A DNA stretch of 64,000 bases from the NCBI RefSeq assembly GCF_932294415.1, contig NC_065535.1, positions 23,338,782 through 23,402,781 of the forward strand, written 5' to 3'. The stretch comes from Quercus robur. Taxonomy: Eukaryota; Streptophyta; Magnoliopsida; Fagales; Fagaceae. Positions 47,301 to 58,543 of the stretch are shown here, piece after piece (the first letter of the stretch is position 1; every line of letters begins with the position of its first letter). The position numbers were made by a program, and so were the translations under genes. The notes beneath the pieces were generated by a model. That model ran no database searches. It was not told the origin of the DNA and saw only the letters and a list, made by a program, of their open reading frames with translations.

Positions 47301-47705
47301 TTTTTTTATGACTAACTTCATGACTTCTTGACAAATGTGAGTGTGGCAGAGTATGGTTCTGAAGGGAAAGTGTCCACCAAAGGCGACATCTATAGCTATG
47401 GGATAATATTGTTAGAGATGATAGCAAGAAAGAAACCCACTGATGAAATGTTTGTTGAAGAACTAGGTATGAGACAATGGATTGCATCACATCTTGACAA
47501 AATGGAAGTTGTGGACCACAATTTACTTAGGAGAGAAGATGGACGAGATGTGACAGTCACACAAACTATTCTTTCATCTATCTTAGAATTAGGCTTGAGG
47601 TGCTCTGAAGAATTGCCAGATGCAAGACCCGACATCAAAAACGTGGTGGCCAAGGTTAACAAAATAAAATTGGCACTTCTTGGAGATAGAAATACGGGTG
47701 TCTAA
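41301..47705 (+). CDS. LRR receptor-like kinase, subfamily XII type (non-RD), apparently intact
   Basis: Two exons, 41301-44298 and 47350-47705, give 1117 residues without a stop. Signal peptide about 1-27 (ILLLLAFLLVQPC); LRR N-terminal cap with CDWFGVSC; about 27 LxxLxLxxNxLxGxIP repeats (residues 75-740); membrane segment about 772-795 (YIVPAIGSMIILVALVIVL); kinase with glycine loop GTGGFGSVYKG (about 837), VAIKV lysine, catalytic loop HCDLKPSN (about 951; C replaces R, so non-RD) and DFGIAK (about 972). The GAG codon of the APE motif is split by the intron, the classic single-intron position of the FLS2/EFR/Xa21 group. The second exon supplies the C-lobe and ends NKIKLALLGDRNTGV. Such receptors sense microbial or self peptides at the plasma membrane; this ligand is unknown. 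The 3.05-kb intron holds a solo LTR and other repeats. If the intron were retained, a stop at 44346 would truncate the kinase. Confidence 0.95.
44725..45235. repeat. Dispersed repeat in the receptor kinase intron, related to one in the copy 2 intron
   Basis: The left part (GAACGAAATATTTTAG, GATACTGGTGTACCG) resembles 30340-30385, and the right part (GGCCGATACGGTATAT, TATGGCCGGTACC) resembles 30886-31010. Probably a non-autonomous DNA element family; ends not fixed. Confidence 0.4.
44827..44899. repeat. (CATA)n then (TG)n microsatellite
   Basis: About 12 CATA units with one CACA variant, followed by about 11 TG. Confidence 0.95.
45416..46178 (-). mobile_element. Solo LTR (763 bp) in the receptor kinase intron, target duplication CCTAG
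   Basis: Starts TGTGGGGGTCCTGGG, ends CTCCTACA; CCTAG stands on both sides (45411-45415, 46179-46183). Shares CATTAATGCGGCCA and the general layout with the solo LTR at 33091, in the same direction. No interior remains. Confidence 0.82.
46441..46690. repeat. Spaced duplication of about 65 bp
   Basis: 46453-46510 and 46630-46690 both contain GAATAC..A..TATTTTTAACA, an ACACATA word and a GGGAAA-rich end, about 180 bp apart. Confidence 0.6.
46994..47023. repeat. Poly-C run
   Basis: About 28 C with two A interruptions, in the receptor kinase intron. Confidence 0.9.
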
Positions 47706-48450
47706 CATTTGTGTTATTGCTCAAGTTCTGTAGGTGCACCTACATTGTTAAAACTTGCTATCTTGTCTGTCTTCTCTCTCTTTCCCTCTCTTCTATGACC
47801 CTGGTTTAGTATGTCCTATTGTTCATGTTGATTTTAATTAATACCAACATGCAATCCATTCTTATAATCTTTTCCCACGGAGAAGCAGTAATGGGTTGTA
47901 AAGGATAATTTTTCCTTTAATAATTGTCTTTGTTAATGAATTGTACTATTTTAAAAATTATTTGGTAAAGTATTTTAAACTTATTTTACAAAATAAAAAT
48001 TTTTCTTTACTTGTTTTATTGAGTTCAAGCACTTTATATGCTAACATGGATAATGAGTTCAAGCACTCGTCTTCTTTCTCAAAGATGATTTTTTTAATAA
48101 TCCTTTCTCAAAGATGATTACACTTGGAGTCACATGTTATCAGTATATTGAATTATTTTACATGTGAAGCGCGCACTAAAAACCTATTTTACAAAAATAG
48201 TTTTATAACTTTAATATTTTCGCAAATACTTTTTAAAATGTATTATTTAACAAAATGGATGTACATGGCTACTTAGACCAAAATTAGTTAAAACTATCCC
48301 AAGTTACTAGTTTTTGAATTTCATAAATAGGACTTTTGATTTTTGTATATAAAGATGATTCAGTTTGACATTCTAAACCATTGGAGTATAAATTAATGTA
48401 TCTGAGATTGTATGAATATGAGAAATATATATATATATATATATTTTTTT
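47706..48450. other. 3' flank of the receptor kinase gene
   Basis: AT-rich, no other gene seen. Confidence 0.5.
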
Positions 48451-48454
48451 TTAA

Positions 48455-48605
48455 GAATTTCAACCTATGGCGTCTGTTCTTGATAATAATTCTTTATCAT
48501 CAGACCAGGACACCAATCAGTTTTTGATGTAGGTGGGGATTGAACCCCATATATTTTATTCAACTATTAGAGACTTTACCAGTTGAGTTAACTAGAACCC
48601 ACATG
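48455..48605 (-). repeat. tRNA-derived SINE
   Basis: Minus strand: A-box-like TAGTTAACTCAACTGGTAAA, B-box GGGGTTCAATCCCCACC, then a body with CTGATGATAAAGAATTATTA and GACGCCATAGGTT shared with 14095-14255. The best preserved copy of this family here. Confidence 0.7.
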
Positions 48606-48609
48606 AGAA

Positions 48610-49149
48610 ATATACTCTTAATAATCTTAATTTCTTGCTTTTGTAATTCTATTGGACTTCTTAAAAATTTTCAATAAATTAAAAACAAACACACGTATAC
48701 TTCAAAAAAAATATTATCAACCAATTTTCTTTTAAGTCCTCATCGAATATTTTCAATTGATTACACTATCTCTTTTAGAGGAAAAAGAGGCCTATCGATT
48801 CTGCATCAAGCAATTATGATTTACCTAGTCTATTCATACACACAATCCAATATATCCGTATATAATCCTTAATTGATCAACACCAGCTAACATAATCAAA
48901 ATTATATGCAATAGGCAGAAATTCAATTTAGTCCTTTATATGATGCTAAAAAAAATAAAAAAATAAATTAGTCCTTTATACAAGGCTTTTCCTCTGTCTC
49001 TACTCTCATCCAAGCCACTCTCTTTTTTAGTAATGATGCACAGAGATATCATCAAGAACTCTAAAAATCTCTCTCTCTCTCTCTCTCCAAAAGTTTTGAC
49101 TTTTGGTTGACTTACTGATATATTTTACTATATCAATTTTTGTAGCCTT
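48610..49149. other. AT-rich spacer, no gene seen
   Basis: A CT run at 49069-49086; otherwise nothing recognised. Confidence 0.5.
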
Positions 49150-49159
49150 GTTAATACCA

Positions 49160-49380
49160 AATTCAAATCTTCTGTTCCACTTTTCCTGCTCCACTCTATA
49201 CTTCACCAATAAAACCTTGCCACGTATTAACACAATTAATTAAATACTATCATTATTGACTTATTAATATTATCATTATTAATTAATGGTAGTATTTAAT
49301 TAATTAGGTGAATACGTGGCAAGGTTTTATTGGTGGAATATAGAGTGGAGCAGGAAAAGTGAAACAGAAGATTTGAACTC
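49160..49380. mobile_element. Foldback MITE, target duplication GTTAATACCA
   Basis: The 221-bp element is almost entirely an inverted repeat: arms of about 95 bp contain TTCAAATCTTCTGTT, TTTTCCTGCTCCACTCTATA and CAATAAAACCTTGCCACGTA, with an AT-rich loop. The 10-bp word GTTAATACCA stands directly on both sides (49150-49159, 49381-49390), suggesting a MULE-type origin. Confidence 0.85.
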
Positions 49381-49390
49381 GTTAATACCA

Positions 49391-49857
49391 TATTTTGTTC
49401 ATCCTTATTTTAAGTGTAAAAAACCTGATTCCACTTTAAAAACTACCCAAAAATAAATATTATAGGCAATTGGACGTCAGATTGACCGATTTTATGATTC
49501 AACGATCAAAATAATCAAAACGCCCTTTGGTGACCAAATTTTGACCAAATTGACAATGGTCAAATAAATTCAAAATTTCAACCAACCACCAAATTCCATT
49601 ATTTTACATCAAAAATACATATTTTCAAACACTCTCCACAAGTTTAATCAAGTTTGACCACAGTTAACCTAGTCAAACCTCATTTTGATTGAAATATTGG
49701 CCATTCGATCATAATAAGTCCAAGCCCACATTTTAGATGTCAACACAAAATTTGGTGCACTCTCAATTTACGTTCTAAATCCCAAAATTTTCAAAAATTC
49801 ATATTTTGATCTTGAAATCATGGGAATATAAAATAATTTAATTTGTCCCATCTAAAT
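49391..49857. other. Spacer, no gene seen
   Basis: Several TTGACCAAATTTG-like words; no coding or TE domain recognised. Confidence 0.5.
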
Positions 49858-49865
49858 GTTGATTC

Positions 49866-50979
49866 TAGACATGGCAAAACAGGTCAGAATTTTCTGACCC
49901 GACCCGAAAAATACCTGATCCGAACCCGATTTTTTGACTCGAAATAAAAGCGGGTTAACTTGTGACTCGACCTGTGTCTTTTGCAAGTCAACCCAACCCG
50001 AACCCAAACCATTTTTTAAAAACTTTTTTTTTTGGGTAAAAAAAAATAGTAAAATTAAGACAATATTGGTTTAATTGTTTATTGTGAGTTTTAAGGAAAC
50101 AATTGATACATTTACATAACTGCATGCAAATTAATTGAAAGATAAATAGTTGAGCATTCTGTAATGAGTAAAGATTTTTAGATATCAAATAGTAAAGTAC
50201 ATGCCAAGATAATTTAGTTAAAGTAGAGTTAAAAATATAAATTTTAAAATTGTAGACATGTATGAGAAATATTCACAAATGTGAAAATAGTGAAGCCAAA
50301 GTATCAAATTAGCATAAATTATGAATGCTTAGACCTATATTTTTAACAATTTATGTCCAAAATAAACGGTTTTTTAAAATAAATTATGATATTTCCTAAG
50401 TGTGTGTTGCTTAACAATGATATGATATTCATAAAAGAGACCATATATAAATAAGTAAGCAATTAAACTTTAATGTATATCTCAATTGAAATAGAGTGCC
50501 AACCATAATTGATAATAGATTATAAAATTAATTTTCAAGATTGTAAATTTCTTATATGTTTTTATTCTTTATCAAATGAGTTATCCAATAAGTAATTTGT
50601 AATTTTGTTTTATATTTTGGAATGTTGATATTGTGTAGAATAAAATTTGCGTATTTGTTTTACTTATCTTTGTGTTATTTTGTTTTAGATAGCAATATTA
50701 GGATTTGTATAATTTTAAAATTATTGAATAAGTTATAATAAGTTTAACTGAGTTCATTCTTGATATAAGTGGTGAATTCAAGATAATGCATTTTACATCA
50801 AGTAATTTGTTGCATAACTTTCCAAATAGCAAATACAAGTTGTTTTCTTTATTATAAATTAAAAAAAAATCATGTGAAAAATGCGGGTCAACCCGATCCC
50901 TAAACCCGTTTTTAACCCGCTTAAAATGACTTGTTTTTTACCCATGACCCGACCCGACCTGCCCGTTTTGCCATGTCTA
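49866..50979. mobile_element. Non-autonomous hAT-type element, target duplication GTTGATTC
   Basis: 1114 bp with a perfect 15-bp terminal inverted repeat TAGACATGGCAAAAC and the 8-bp GTTGATTC on both sides (49858-49865, 50980-50987). The subterminal regions are full of GACCCGACCCG and AACCCG words, likely transposase-binding repeats. The interior is AT-rich without coding capacity. Confidence 0.85.
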
Positions 50980-50987
50980 GTTGATTC

Positions 50988-51575
50988 ACCCATTTTCTTT
51001 CACCCATTTTTTTTTCTTCAATTTGAGAGGCAAAATGACAAAAATGCTTTTCGGTTGACCAAATTTTGACCGAGTCGACTAATTGTCAAATATTCTCAAT
51101 TTCCACTAATTAAACATCTAAAGAAACTCTTTGCATATGATTTCTACTCTCACATGATTTTCTTCTTCTCAGGAACCAATAGATTTAAATTATTTCAAAT
51201 CTTCATAAACCTCTATATGTAAAGTTGTATAGACATCAAAATAATATAACATGGAATTATCAAAACAAAATTTTTTTTTTTTTTTTCTGTGGGAAGATTC
51301 GAATTAGTGACTCTTGTTTTATAAGGCTACTTTGGAGTTTAGTAGTAATCATGTTGATCACATCAATATCAAATTACATCCAATGCCTGATCATTATCAC
51401 AAATTTATGTATTACAAGATATATAGACCAATGTTATGGATTTTGTTCTGTTTTGGCTAGAATGAATGGAATTTCTCGTACAAGTATTTAATCTAGAACC
51501 GAAATACCCATTATTCCACCTCGGATCGAATTTCGGCTTGTTTTAGGGTGTTTCGACCATTCCAATGAATTTCGG
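50988..51575. other. Spacer with repeat fragments, no gene seen
   Basis: 51135-51245 matches the unnamed repeat at 28275-28380. 51420-51575 continues after the next element at 52425 as one older repeat (AATTTCGGCCAATACCGGCC junction). Confidence 0.5.
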
Positions 51576-51583
51576 CCAATACC

Positions 51584-52416
51584 CAAAGTCGGCCCTAGGC
51601 CTAGGCCAATTAGGCCATTGCCTAGAGCCCCCCCCCCCCCCCCCCAAAACTAGAGAAAGGCCCTAAATTTTGAGGTCAAAATATTTTTTTTTAAATAAAT
51701 ATTTTTGGGAGATATTTAAAGAATTTTAGCTTACATTTTTTTTTTCACTATTAAGAAAGCTCAAAGAATTAAGTAATGCTAGAGATAGAGATAAGACAAA
51801 TTTAAATATATAAGTCTTACAAATAGGCATGTTACAAATCACATGTAATTCAAATAGGAAAATGTTAAAAATACTATCAATTTTACTACATAAATTTTAT
51901 TTATTTATTTATTTTTATACAAGATAAAAATTCTACTCTAACCTATGTAAGTGTATATATGTGTGAAACTTCCTCCTAGAAACTTGCCCCATACACCTCA
52001 CAAACACTTATACTTGTGGAGTGACCACTGTGCCAAGGATGTGCGATGGCTACATAACTTTTATGATTTGATGTGACGATGAATATGATAGGTGGACTTC
52101 AACAAACTATTGAATACATTTTTGAATGAATTTTTGTGATTGGTGATATATCTTTGTAATTTTCATGTTGTAAGTTTTATAATATCTCTAGCATTTTTGT
52201 AAGCCTCATGTCACTTATCACATCCACTACAACATCATTTTGTAGTAAAATTTATTATAAATTTATCATTTTCTCAAAAAAAAAAATTCATATTAAAAAG
52301 TAAAAAGAATGGATTTTAAAAAAAAATATTATATAAAATGCTAGTTAAATACTATTTAAGTGATAACATAAAGGCCTCATGTGCCTACAACCTCCGAAAT
52401 CTTTGGGCCGATCCTG
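51584..52416. mobile_element. Non-autonomous hAT-type element, target duplication CCAATACC
   Basis: 833 bp. Left end CAAAGTCGGCCCTAGG, right end CTTTGGGCCGATCCTG; CCAATACC on both sides (51576-51583, 52417-52424). The left end, including the CCTAGGCCTAGGCC run, resembles that of the hAT at 21608, so both belong to one family. A C-run lies at 51629-51646 and a SINE at 51905-52050. No coding capacity. Confidence 0.82.
51905..52050 (-). repeat. tRNA-derived SINE, copy B
   Basis: Matches 28573-28745 over most of its length (CACTTATACTTGTGGAGTGA on the plus strand). Lies within the hAT element at 51584, so it is nested. Confidence 0.65.
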
Positions 52417-52503
52417 CCAATACCGGCCAGAATGCACTTTCGGGGTTTTTTTTCTGAATTTTTACATCTCATTTCAAAGTTCAAACATAAGCTTGACATA
52501 GAT

Positions 52504-52665
52504 CAATACCAAATGATTTTTTAGGGGAAAAAGAAACAGAGAAGAAGACAACACAAATTGGTACCAAATGATTTGTTAGGGTAAAAAAAAACTAGAGAAA
52601 AGACAACAAATTGGCATCAAATGATTTATTAGGAAGAAAAAAAAAACCAGAGAAGAAGAAGAAAG
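52504..52665. repeat. Three imperfect tandem units of about 55 bp
   Basis: Each unit has a CAAATGATTT.TTAGG core followed by an A-rich part and CAGAGAAGAAGA-like sequence. Confidence 0.75.
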
Positions 52666-52828
52666 CAAAAATCCAAGCTATGTGAAGTTGTAAACGAAGC
52701 TCAAGTTTGCTTACCATTTGAAACTCTCTTCTTCAAGACTTAGACTTCCAGAGAGATAAAATGTTAAGACTTAAGAATGACAAAAGTTTTGAAAAGTGAT
52801 GTTAAGGGTCAATGGCTCAAGCATGTAG

Positions 52829-55081
52829 TGTGAGGACATATGTGGAACATGTTTAGAACATATGTCATTTAGAATTGACTAATCTTTTGACAAAATGCAC
52901 TTTACTTGTAATTAAGTAGATCTAGGATGTGTTTAATACTTCAAGGAACAAGAATTCAAGTTTAAGTATTGAAGCCATGCAAATCTGTCCAAGAATCAAG
53001 TGAAGAAGTGTTGTTCTTTAAAACTTGACAGATATCTCGACAGATGTATCTATCGAGATTTAAAATGTGAAGCTCAACAAATAAGCTCGACAACTGTATC
53101 TATCGAAAATTACAAAAATCAATGTTTCGATTCTGATTTCACGTATATCCATGTGTATTTGTATAAGGTTTCTTTTCTCATAACCCTAGACATATATAAG
53201 GATTATTTTAAGGGCTGTCTCATTTGATGAAACTTGATGCAAAGGTTTTATGCATGCATATTGTAACCGGAGACATATGCCCTAATTCATCTTTCTCTTG
53301 AAAAAGCTGCTGCGTTTGTACACCGTAAGGTTTTGTAACCAAGAAGTTTTTTGATCTTCATTGTGTGGATGAACTGAATAACTTTGTAACTGATAACACC
53401 TTAAAATGTATACTTGTTATATATTTATGTGGGCGTTGTCTCCTAATTACTATACTTAATTTGTATAATTAAGCCATGATTTACATTAGTCCCTATTATT
53501 TATCTTTACATAATTTCTTGAATAAGATGCTATTCATTGTGTGTAATTTTCTACTTTCAGGAAATCATGCGAGAAAGATGAGTTTACAGGAATTTGTAAG
53601 AGAATGGAGGCCAAACTAGAATTAAAGTGGAGTTAAAGGACCATGCTTAAATGTCTAAGGAGATGCAGCTGGAGTGCTTGGATCGTCTACCATGATTGGA
53701 AGCTTCAAATAAGGAAAGAAATCAAAGAGGCAGAATCTGAAAAGGAAAAATCTGATTTGAGCACTGATCAGTATTTTGGGTGTATCTCTCTCCTCAAAAA
53801 TTCAATTGACACAAGGCTAGATGGGTTGAAACTGTGACTTAAATATCTACAACTTTTCGTTTTGAGTTTTTCTAAATTCTCAATTTTTAAAGGCCGAAAT
53901 TAACTCACAAGTTACTGCTGTAAACTTGGACGGAAATTAAAATAGTAAGATTTTTATTTTCTTTGGACACTTAGACATTAGGGTTTAGAAGGGAGGCTGG
54001 TAGAATGAATTTTGGAGAGAAAACCTTGTATTTTTCTTTCTCTAATGGCAGCCTAGACTCTTTGCTAGGACTAGGGGTTATGTTTCTTCTATAAGGTATG
54101 AATATTTAATGTGATTCTTTCTAAGATTTTATCAATGACATATTTGATTGTTTAATTAGATTTCTTTTGATGTATTAGTTCTTCCATACTTTCAATAAGT
54201 TCAATCATGTTTTTCTTATTGTTTAGATGAATTTCTAATAGTTTCAAATAGAAAACAGGTTTTAAAGTGAATGGGTTTTTCTAAAAACCTTTCTAACCGC
54301 ATTATCAATCGAGGTTATCATGCGTTCTTGAATTGTCTCAGTTCAACCGAATCATAAGTGTTTAATTGTATAAAAACAATCAATTATGAAATATATAATT
54401 TCTTAGATCACAAAGAATTTCATATCGATATAGGAAAACATCCCGATGCCCTAGTATTTACATTATTGATTTGAATCAATTTTTATTATTATTCTTGTTA
54501 ACAATCACCAAGTAAAAGTATTTTTCTTCTTCACCCAAATTGTTATTTAATTATATTGTCTTTGAATTTACCCTACTCCTTGTGGTTTGAGCTCGGTACT
54601 CCGAGAATTATATTGCTACGATCTCCTGCACTTGGGAGTGAGTAAGCAGTAACCAACATCCTTCTCAAGTTAGTGTGTTAGTCACATACTTGGAACTGTG
54701 CATCGATTAGTTAGTCACGTACTGGGAGCCATGTATTGAAAATGAGAGATTGTCACTACATTACAAGTCCAATTATGTATTGGGGTAAGGGTTCAACTAT
54801 AGGTTGGTATAAGATACTGGAATTCCTTTACTTGTAACCGCTTGCTTTGATAATAGTGGATTCTCGGGAGTGGTGACCTTAAATTCACCCAATGGGATTT
54901 TGCCTCAGTAGTTTTCTCCATTCGTAAACAAATCACCTGTGTCAAATTTAATTCTGCATTTAGTTTATTTGGTCATTTGTTTGTACTACCACGCTTATTG
55001 CATGTAATTGAATCTAATTAATTAACTTGGCTAATTAATTGATTAATTTACCAAAGGTGTCAATACATTCTTAGCCTATCA
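52829..55081 (+). repeat. 5' LTR of the Sirevirus, interrupted
   Basis: Starts TGTGAGGACATATGTGG, ends TAGCCTATCA. Contains TCGACAG/TATCTATCGAGA words near 53030-53110. Interrupted by the solo LTR at 53391-54648. Confidence 0.88.
53391..54648. mobile_element. Solo LTR (1258 bp) nested in the Sirevirus 5' LTR, target duplication GTAAC
   Basis: Starts TGATAACACC and ends GAGTGAGTAAGCA; GTAAC stands on both sides (53386-53390, 54649-54653). The 3' LTR of the host element lacks it, which shows the insertion directly. Its end (TTGTGGTTTGAGCTCGG, TGCACTTGGGAGTGAG) resembles Ty3/gypsy LTRs of the Tat/Athila kind; the family is a guess. Confidence 0.88.
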
Positions 55082-55150
55082 AGTGGTATCAAAGCGGGCA
55101 CACTCTAATTAGGTTTTAATCTTTGTTGTGTGATCCATTGACTTGTTGTC

Positions 55151-58100
55151 ATGGCTACAACCGGCAAGAAAGGATCTTTTGTTTCAAATACATCCTGTTT
55201 TTCTAATTACTACTTGATTGAGTGTATCAGAAAATGCAAGTCTAAAAGTTATTTGAAATCTATCATGATGATTATTGGAAACAATCTTAGCATGACAAAG
55301 AAGAAACTAGATTATCTCAGAATGAAAATGTGTAGAGGAGTTCGTCTAAGAAGAGTGAAAGTTAAAAGCTTTGTTTGTAAATGGCAGATGAGAGAAGACA
55401 CCATTCCTACTGATTTGTCATCTAAGCATGAAGTGTGCTTCATGATGAAGTCCGTATTTAATGTTATGGACACATGTTTGTGGTACCTTGATAGTGACTG
55501 CTCAAGACACATGACTGGAGACTGATCTCTCTTTAAGGTTTTCGAGTCTAAGAAATGTGGTAATGTCACTTTCAGTGATGGGAGCAAATCACAGATTAAA
55601 GGAAAGGGAACAATCTCTCTACATGGACTGCCAGACATTGCAAATGTGCTATATGTAAAAGGTCTGAGAGTGAACTTGTTGAGCATAAGTCAAATATGTG
55701 ATCAAGATTTTATGGTGCTATTCTCAAAAGGGAAATGCCTTGTGTTGAATGAGTCTGGAAAGAAACTCATAAGTGGTGTTTACACTTTAGACAATTGTTA
55801 TGGATTGGTCCCTTATGCTGATATTGTGTGCAATAACATTCGTTTGCCAAATGAAGATCTATGACACCAAAGGATGGGACATGCTAGTTACAAATATCTT
55901 TCAATTGTATCTAAGCATGAATCAGTTTTGGGGATACCAAAACTTAGTAGAGTGAACAATGTTATGTGTGGACCGTGTTAGCTTGGGAAACAGACAAAAG
56001 CTAAATATCCGGGCACTCAGACATTCGCTACATCTAGACCATTGGAGCTACTACATTTGGATCTCATGGGTCTAACTAGAAACGAGTCTCTTGGTGGAAA
56101 GAGATACATCATGGTTGTAATAAATGACTTCACTAGGTACACTTGGGTCATTCTTTTAAGATCCAAGTCAAATGCTCCTAAGCACATTAAAGTTTTGTGC
56201 ACAAGATTGCAAATTGAAAAGAGCTTAAAGATTGATCAAATTCGAAATGATCACGTAAAGAATTCGAGAACTCATACATGGAGTCCTTTTGCACTAGATC
56301 AGGTATATCTCAAGAATTCTTTGCTCGTATTACTCCTCAACAAAATGGTGTAGTAGAAAGAAAGAACAGAGTTATTCAAGAGATGGCTAGAGCCATGTTG
56401 AATAACAAGGATGTGGCTAGAAGCTTGTGGGGAGAAACCGTCAACACTACGTGTCATACGGTTAACAAAGGGTATTTCAGACCCGATATCAAGAAAACTC
56501 CCCATGAGTTATGGAAGGGAAGGAAGCCAAATGTGAAGTATTTCAGAATTTTTGGAAGTACTTGTTTTACTCTCAAGGATAGAGAGAATGTGGGAAAATT
56601 TAACTCCCAAAGCGATGAAGGAATATTTTTGGGATACTTCTCTACAAGCAAGAGAACAAAGAAGGTGATGGAAACTGTCAATGTTGTTATCGATCAGGCT
56701 TCAAAGTCCGGCTCTAAGAAAATTAGTGAGGAAATCCCTAAAGAAATTCTTCCTCCCGAGCCTAAGGATGTTTAAGAAATTGTTGATCAAGAGCATCTCC
56801 AAGTACTCTCGATACTCTAAGTGGTGTAGAAGGTTCAGCAGATATACCTACCTCACCTGATTCTGAATCTCATGAAGAGAAAGGACCTTCCTCAAGGATC
56901 AAGTTGAATCATCCTCCTGAAGTTATTGTGGGAAATATGAATGAACTTACACTGAGGAAGCGTACAGTTGATAAATGTGTTGCTAACTTTGTGTCTTTTT
57001 CTTGTTATATATCACAGGTTGAACCCAACAAAGTTGAGGAAGCCTTTCAGGATGAAAGCTGGGTTGAGGCAATGCATAATAAACTGCTTTAGTTTCAAAT
57101 GAATGATGTCTGGACTCTAGTACTTAGACCAGTAGGTGAGCATATCATTGGCACAAAGTGGATATTCCACAACAAGACTAATAAGAAGGGTAATGTGATC
57201 CGCAACAAGGCTCGTCTTGTGGCTCAAGGATACTCTTAAATGGAAGGAGTAGACTATGATGAGACATTTGCTCTTGTAGCCCGTATGAAGTCCATCAGGA
57301 TTCTTCTAGCTCTAGCATGTCACTTGAAGTTCAAGCTTTACCAAATGGATGTGAAGACTGCATTCTTGAATGGGTTCCTTAAAGAAGAGGTCCATGTGGC
57401 TCAACCAAAAGGTTTCATTGATCCACACTTTCCGAATCATGTGTTGAACCTCAAGAAGGCACTATATGGTTTAAAATAAGCCCCTAGAGCTTGGTATGAT
57501 CGGCTTACACAATTGGTCTCACATGGTTTCACAAGAGGAAAAGCTAATCAAACACTCTTCATCAAAAGGGAAGACAACGAGTTAATAGTTGCTCAAGTCT
57601 ATGTTGATGATATCATCTTCGGGTTGACAAAGGATGAACTTGCTCATAGTTTTTCCAAACTCATGCAAACCGAGTTTAAGATGAGCATGATTGGAGAGTT
57701 GAATCACTTCCTTGGGTTGCAGATCTGTCAGCAAGAGTCAGGTATATTCATATCTCAATCAAAATATGCTAAAAATCTTGTGAAAAAAGTTTGGTTTGGA
57801 ATCTGCTAGTTCTATTAGAACCCCTATGAGCCCAAATGTTAAACTCACTGTTTATTTGTTAGGAAAAAGTGTTGATTCTTCTCTATTTAGAAGCATGATA
57901 AGTAGTCTTCTTTACCTTACTGCTAATAGACCTGATATTAGTTACAGTGTGGGAGTGTGTGCTAGATATCAAGCTAATCCCAAAGAGTCTCATATGATTG
58001 CTTTGAAAAGAATCATAAAGTATGTCAAAACCACTGCTGATTTCGATGTGTGGTATAGTAAGGACACCAATGATGTCTTAGCTAGGTATTCTAATACAGA

Positions 58101-58543
58101 CTGGACTGAGAATGCTAATGATAGAAAGAGTACTTTGGAGGGTTGTTTTTATGTGGGTAATAATCTTGTCTCCTGGATAAACAAAAAGCAAAATTTCATC
58201 TCCTTATCCACTGCGGAGACTGAATACATCGCTGCCGGTAGCTGCTGCACCTAACTTCTATGGATGCAAAAACTTCTTCTTGATTATGGTATTCGTCAAA
58301 AACATCTTACCATCTATTGTGACAATACCAATGTCATACATCTCTAAGAATCTTGTTCAACATTCTTGAATTAAACACATAGAGATTTGATATCACTTCA
58401 TTTGGGAGTTTGTTAAATATGATACTCTCACTCTTGAGTTTATTCACACTAATGATTAGAATGCTAATTTGTTTACCAAATCTCTTGATAGCAAACAGTT
58501 TGAATTCCTTTGCCAAAACATTGGTGTTATCTCCATGGATTGA
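55151..58543 (+). pseudogene. Sirevirus gag-pol remnant
   Basis: A start at 55151 leads into a short, mostly deleted gag and then the protease motif near 55485, where the usual DSG reads DSD. GAG-pre-integrase follows near 55865 (HQRMGH), then integrase (about 56040-56400), reverse transcriptase (about 57040-57760, YVDDIIFG near 57600) and RNase H (about 57870-58540, STAETEYIAA near 58206). I count stops near 55523, 55862, 55978, 56773, 57090, 57237, 57477 and 58252, and frame changes near 56260, 56780 and 57780. Too broken to make an active protein. Short open pieces of 100-165 codons remain. Confidence 0.88.
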
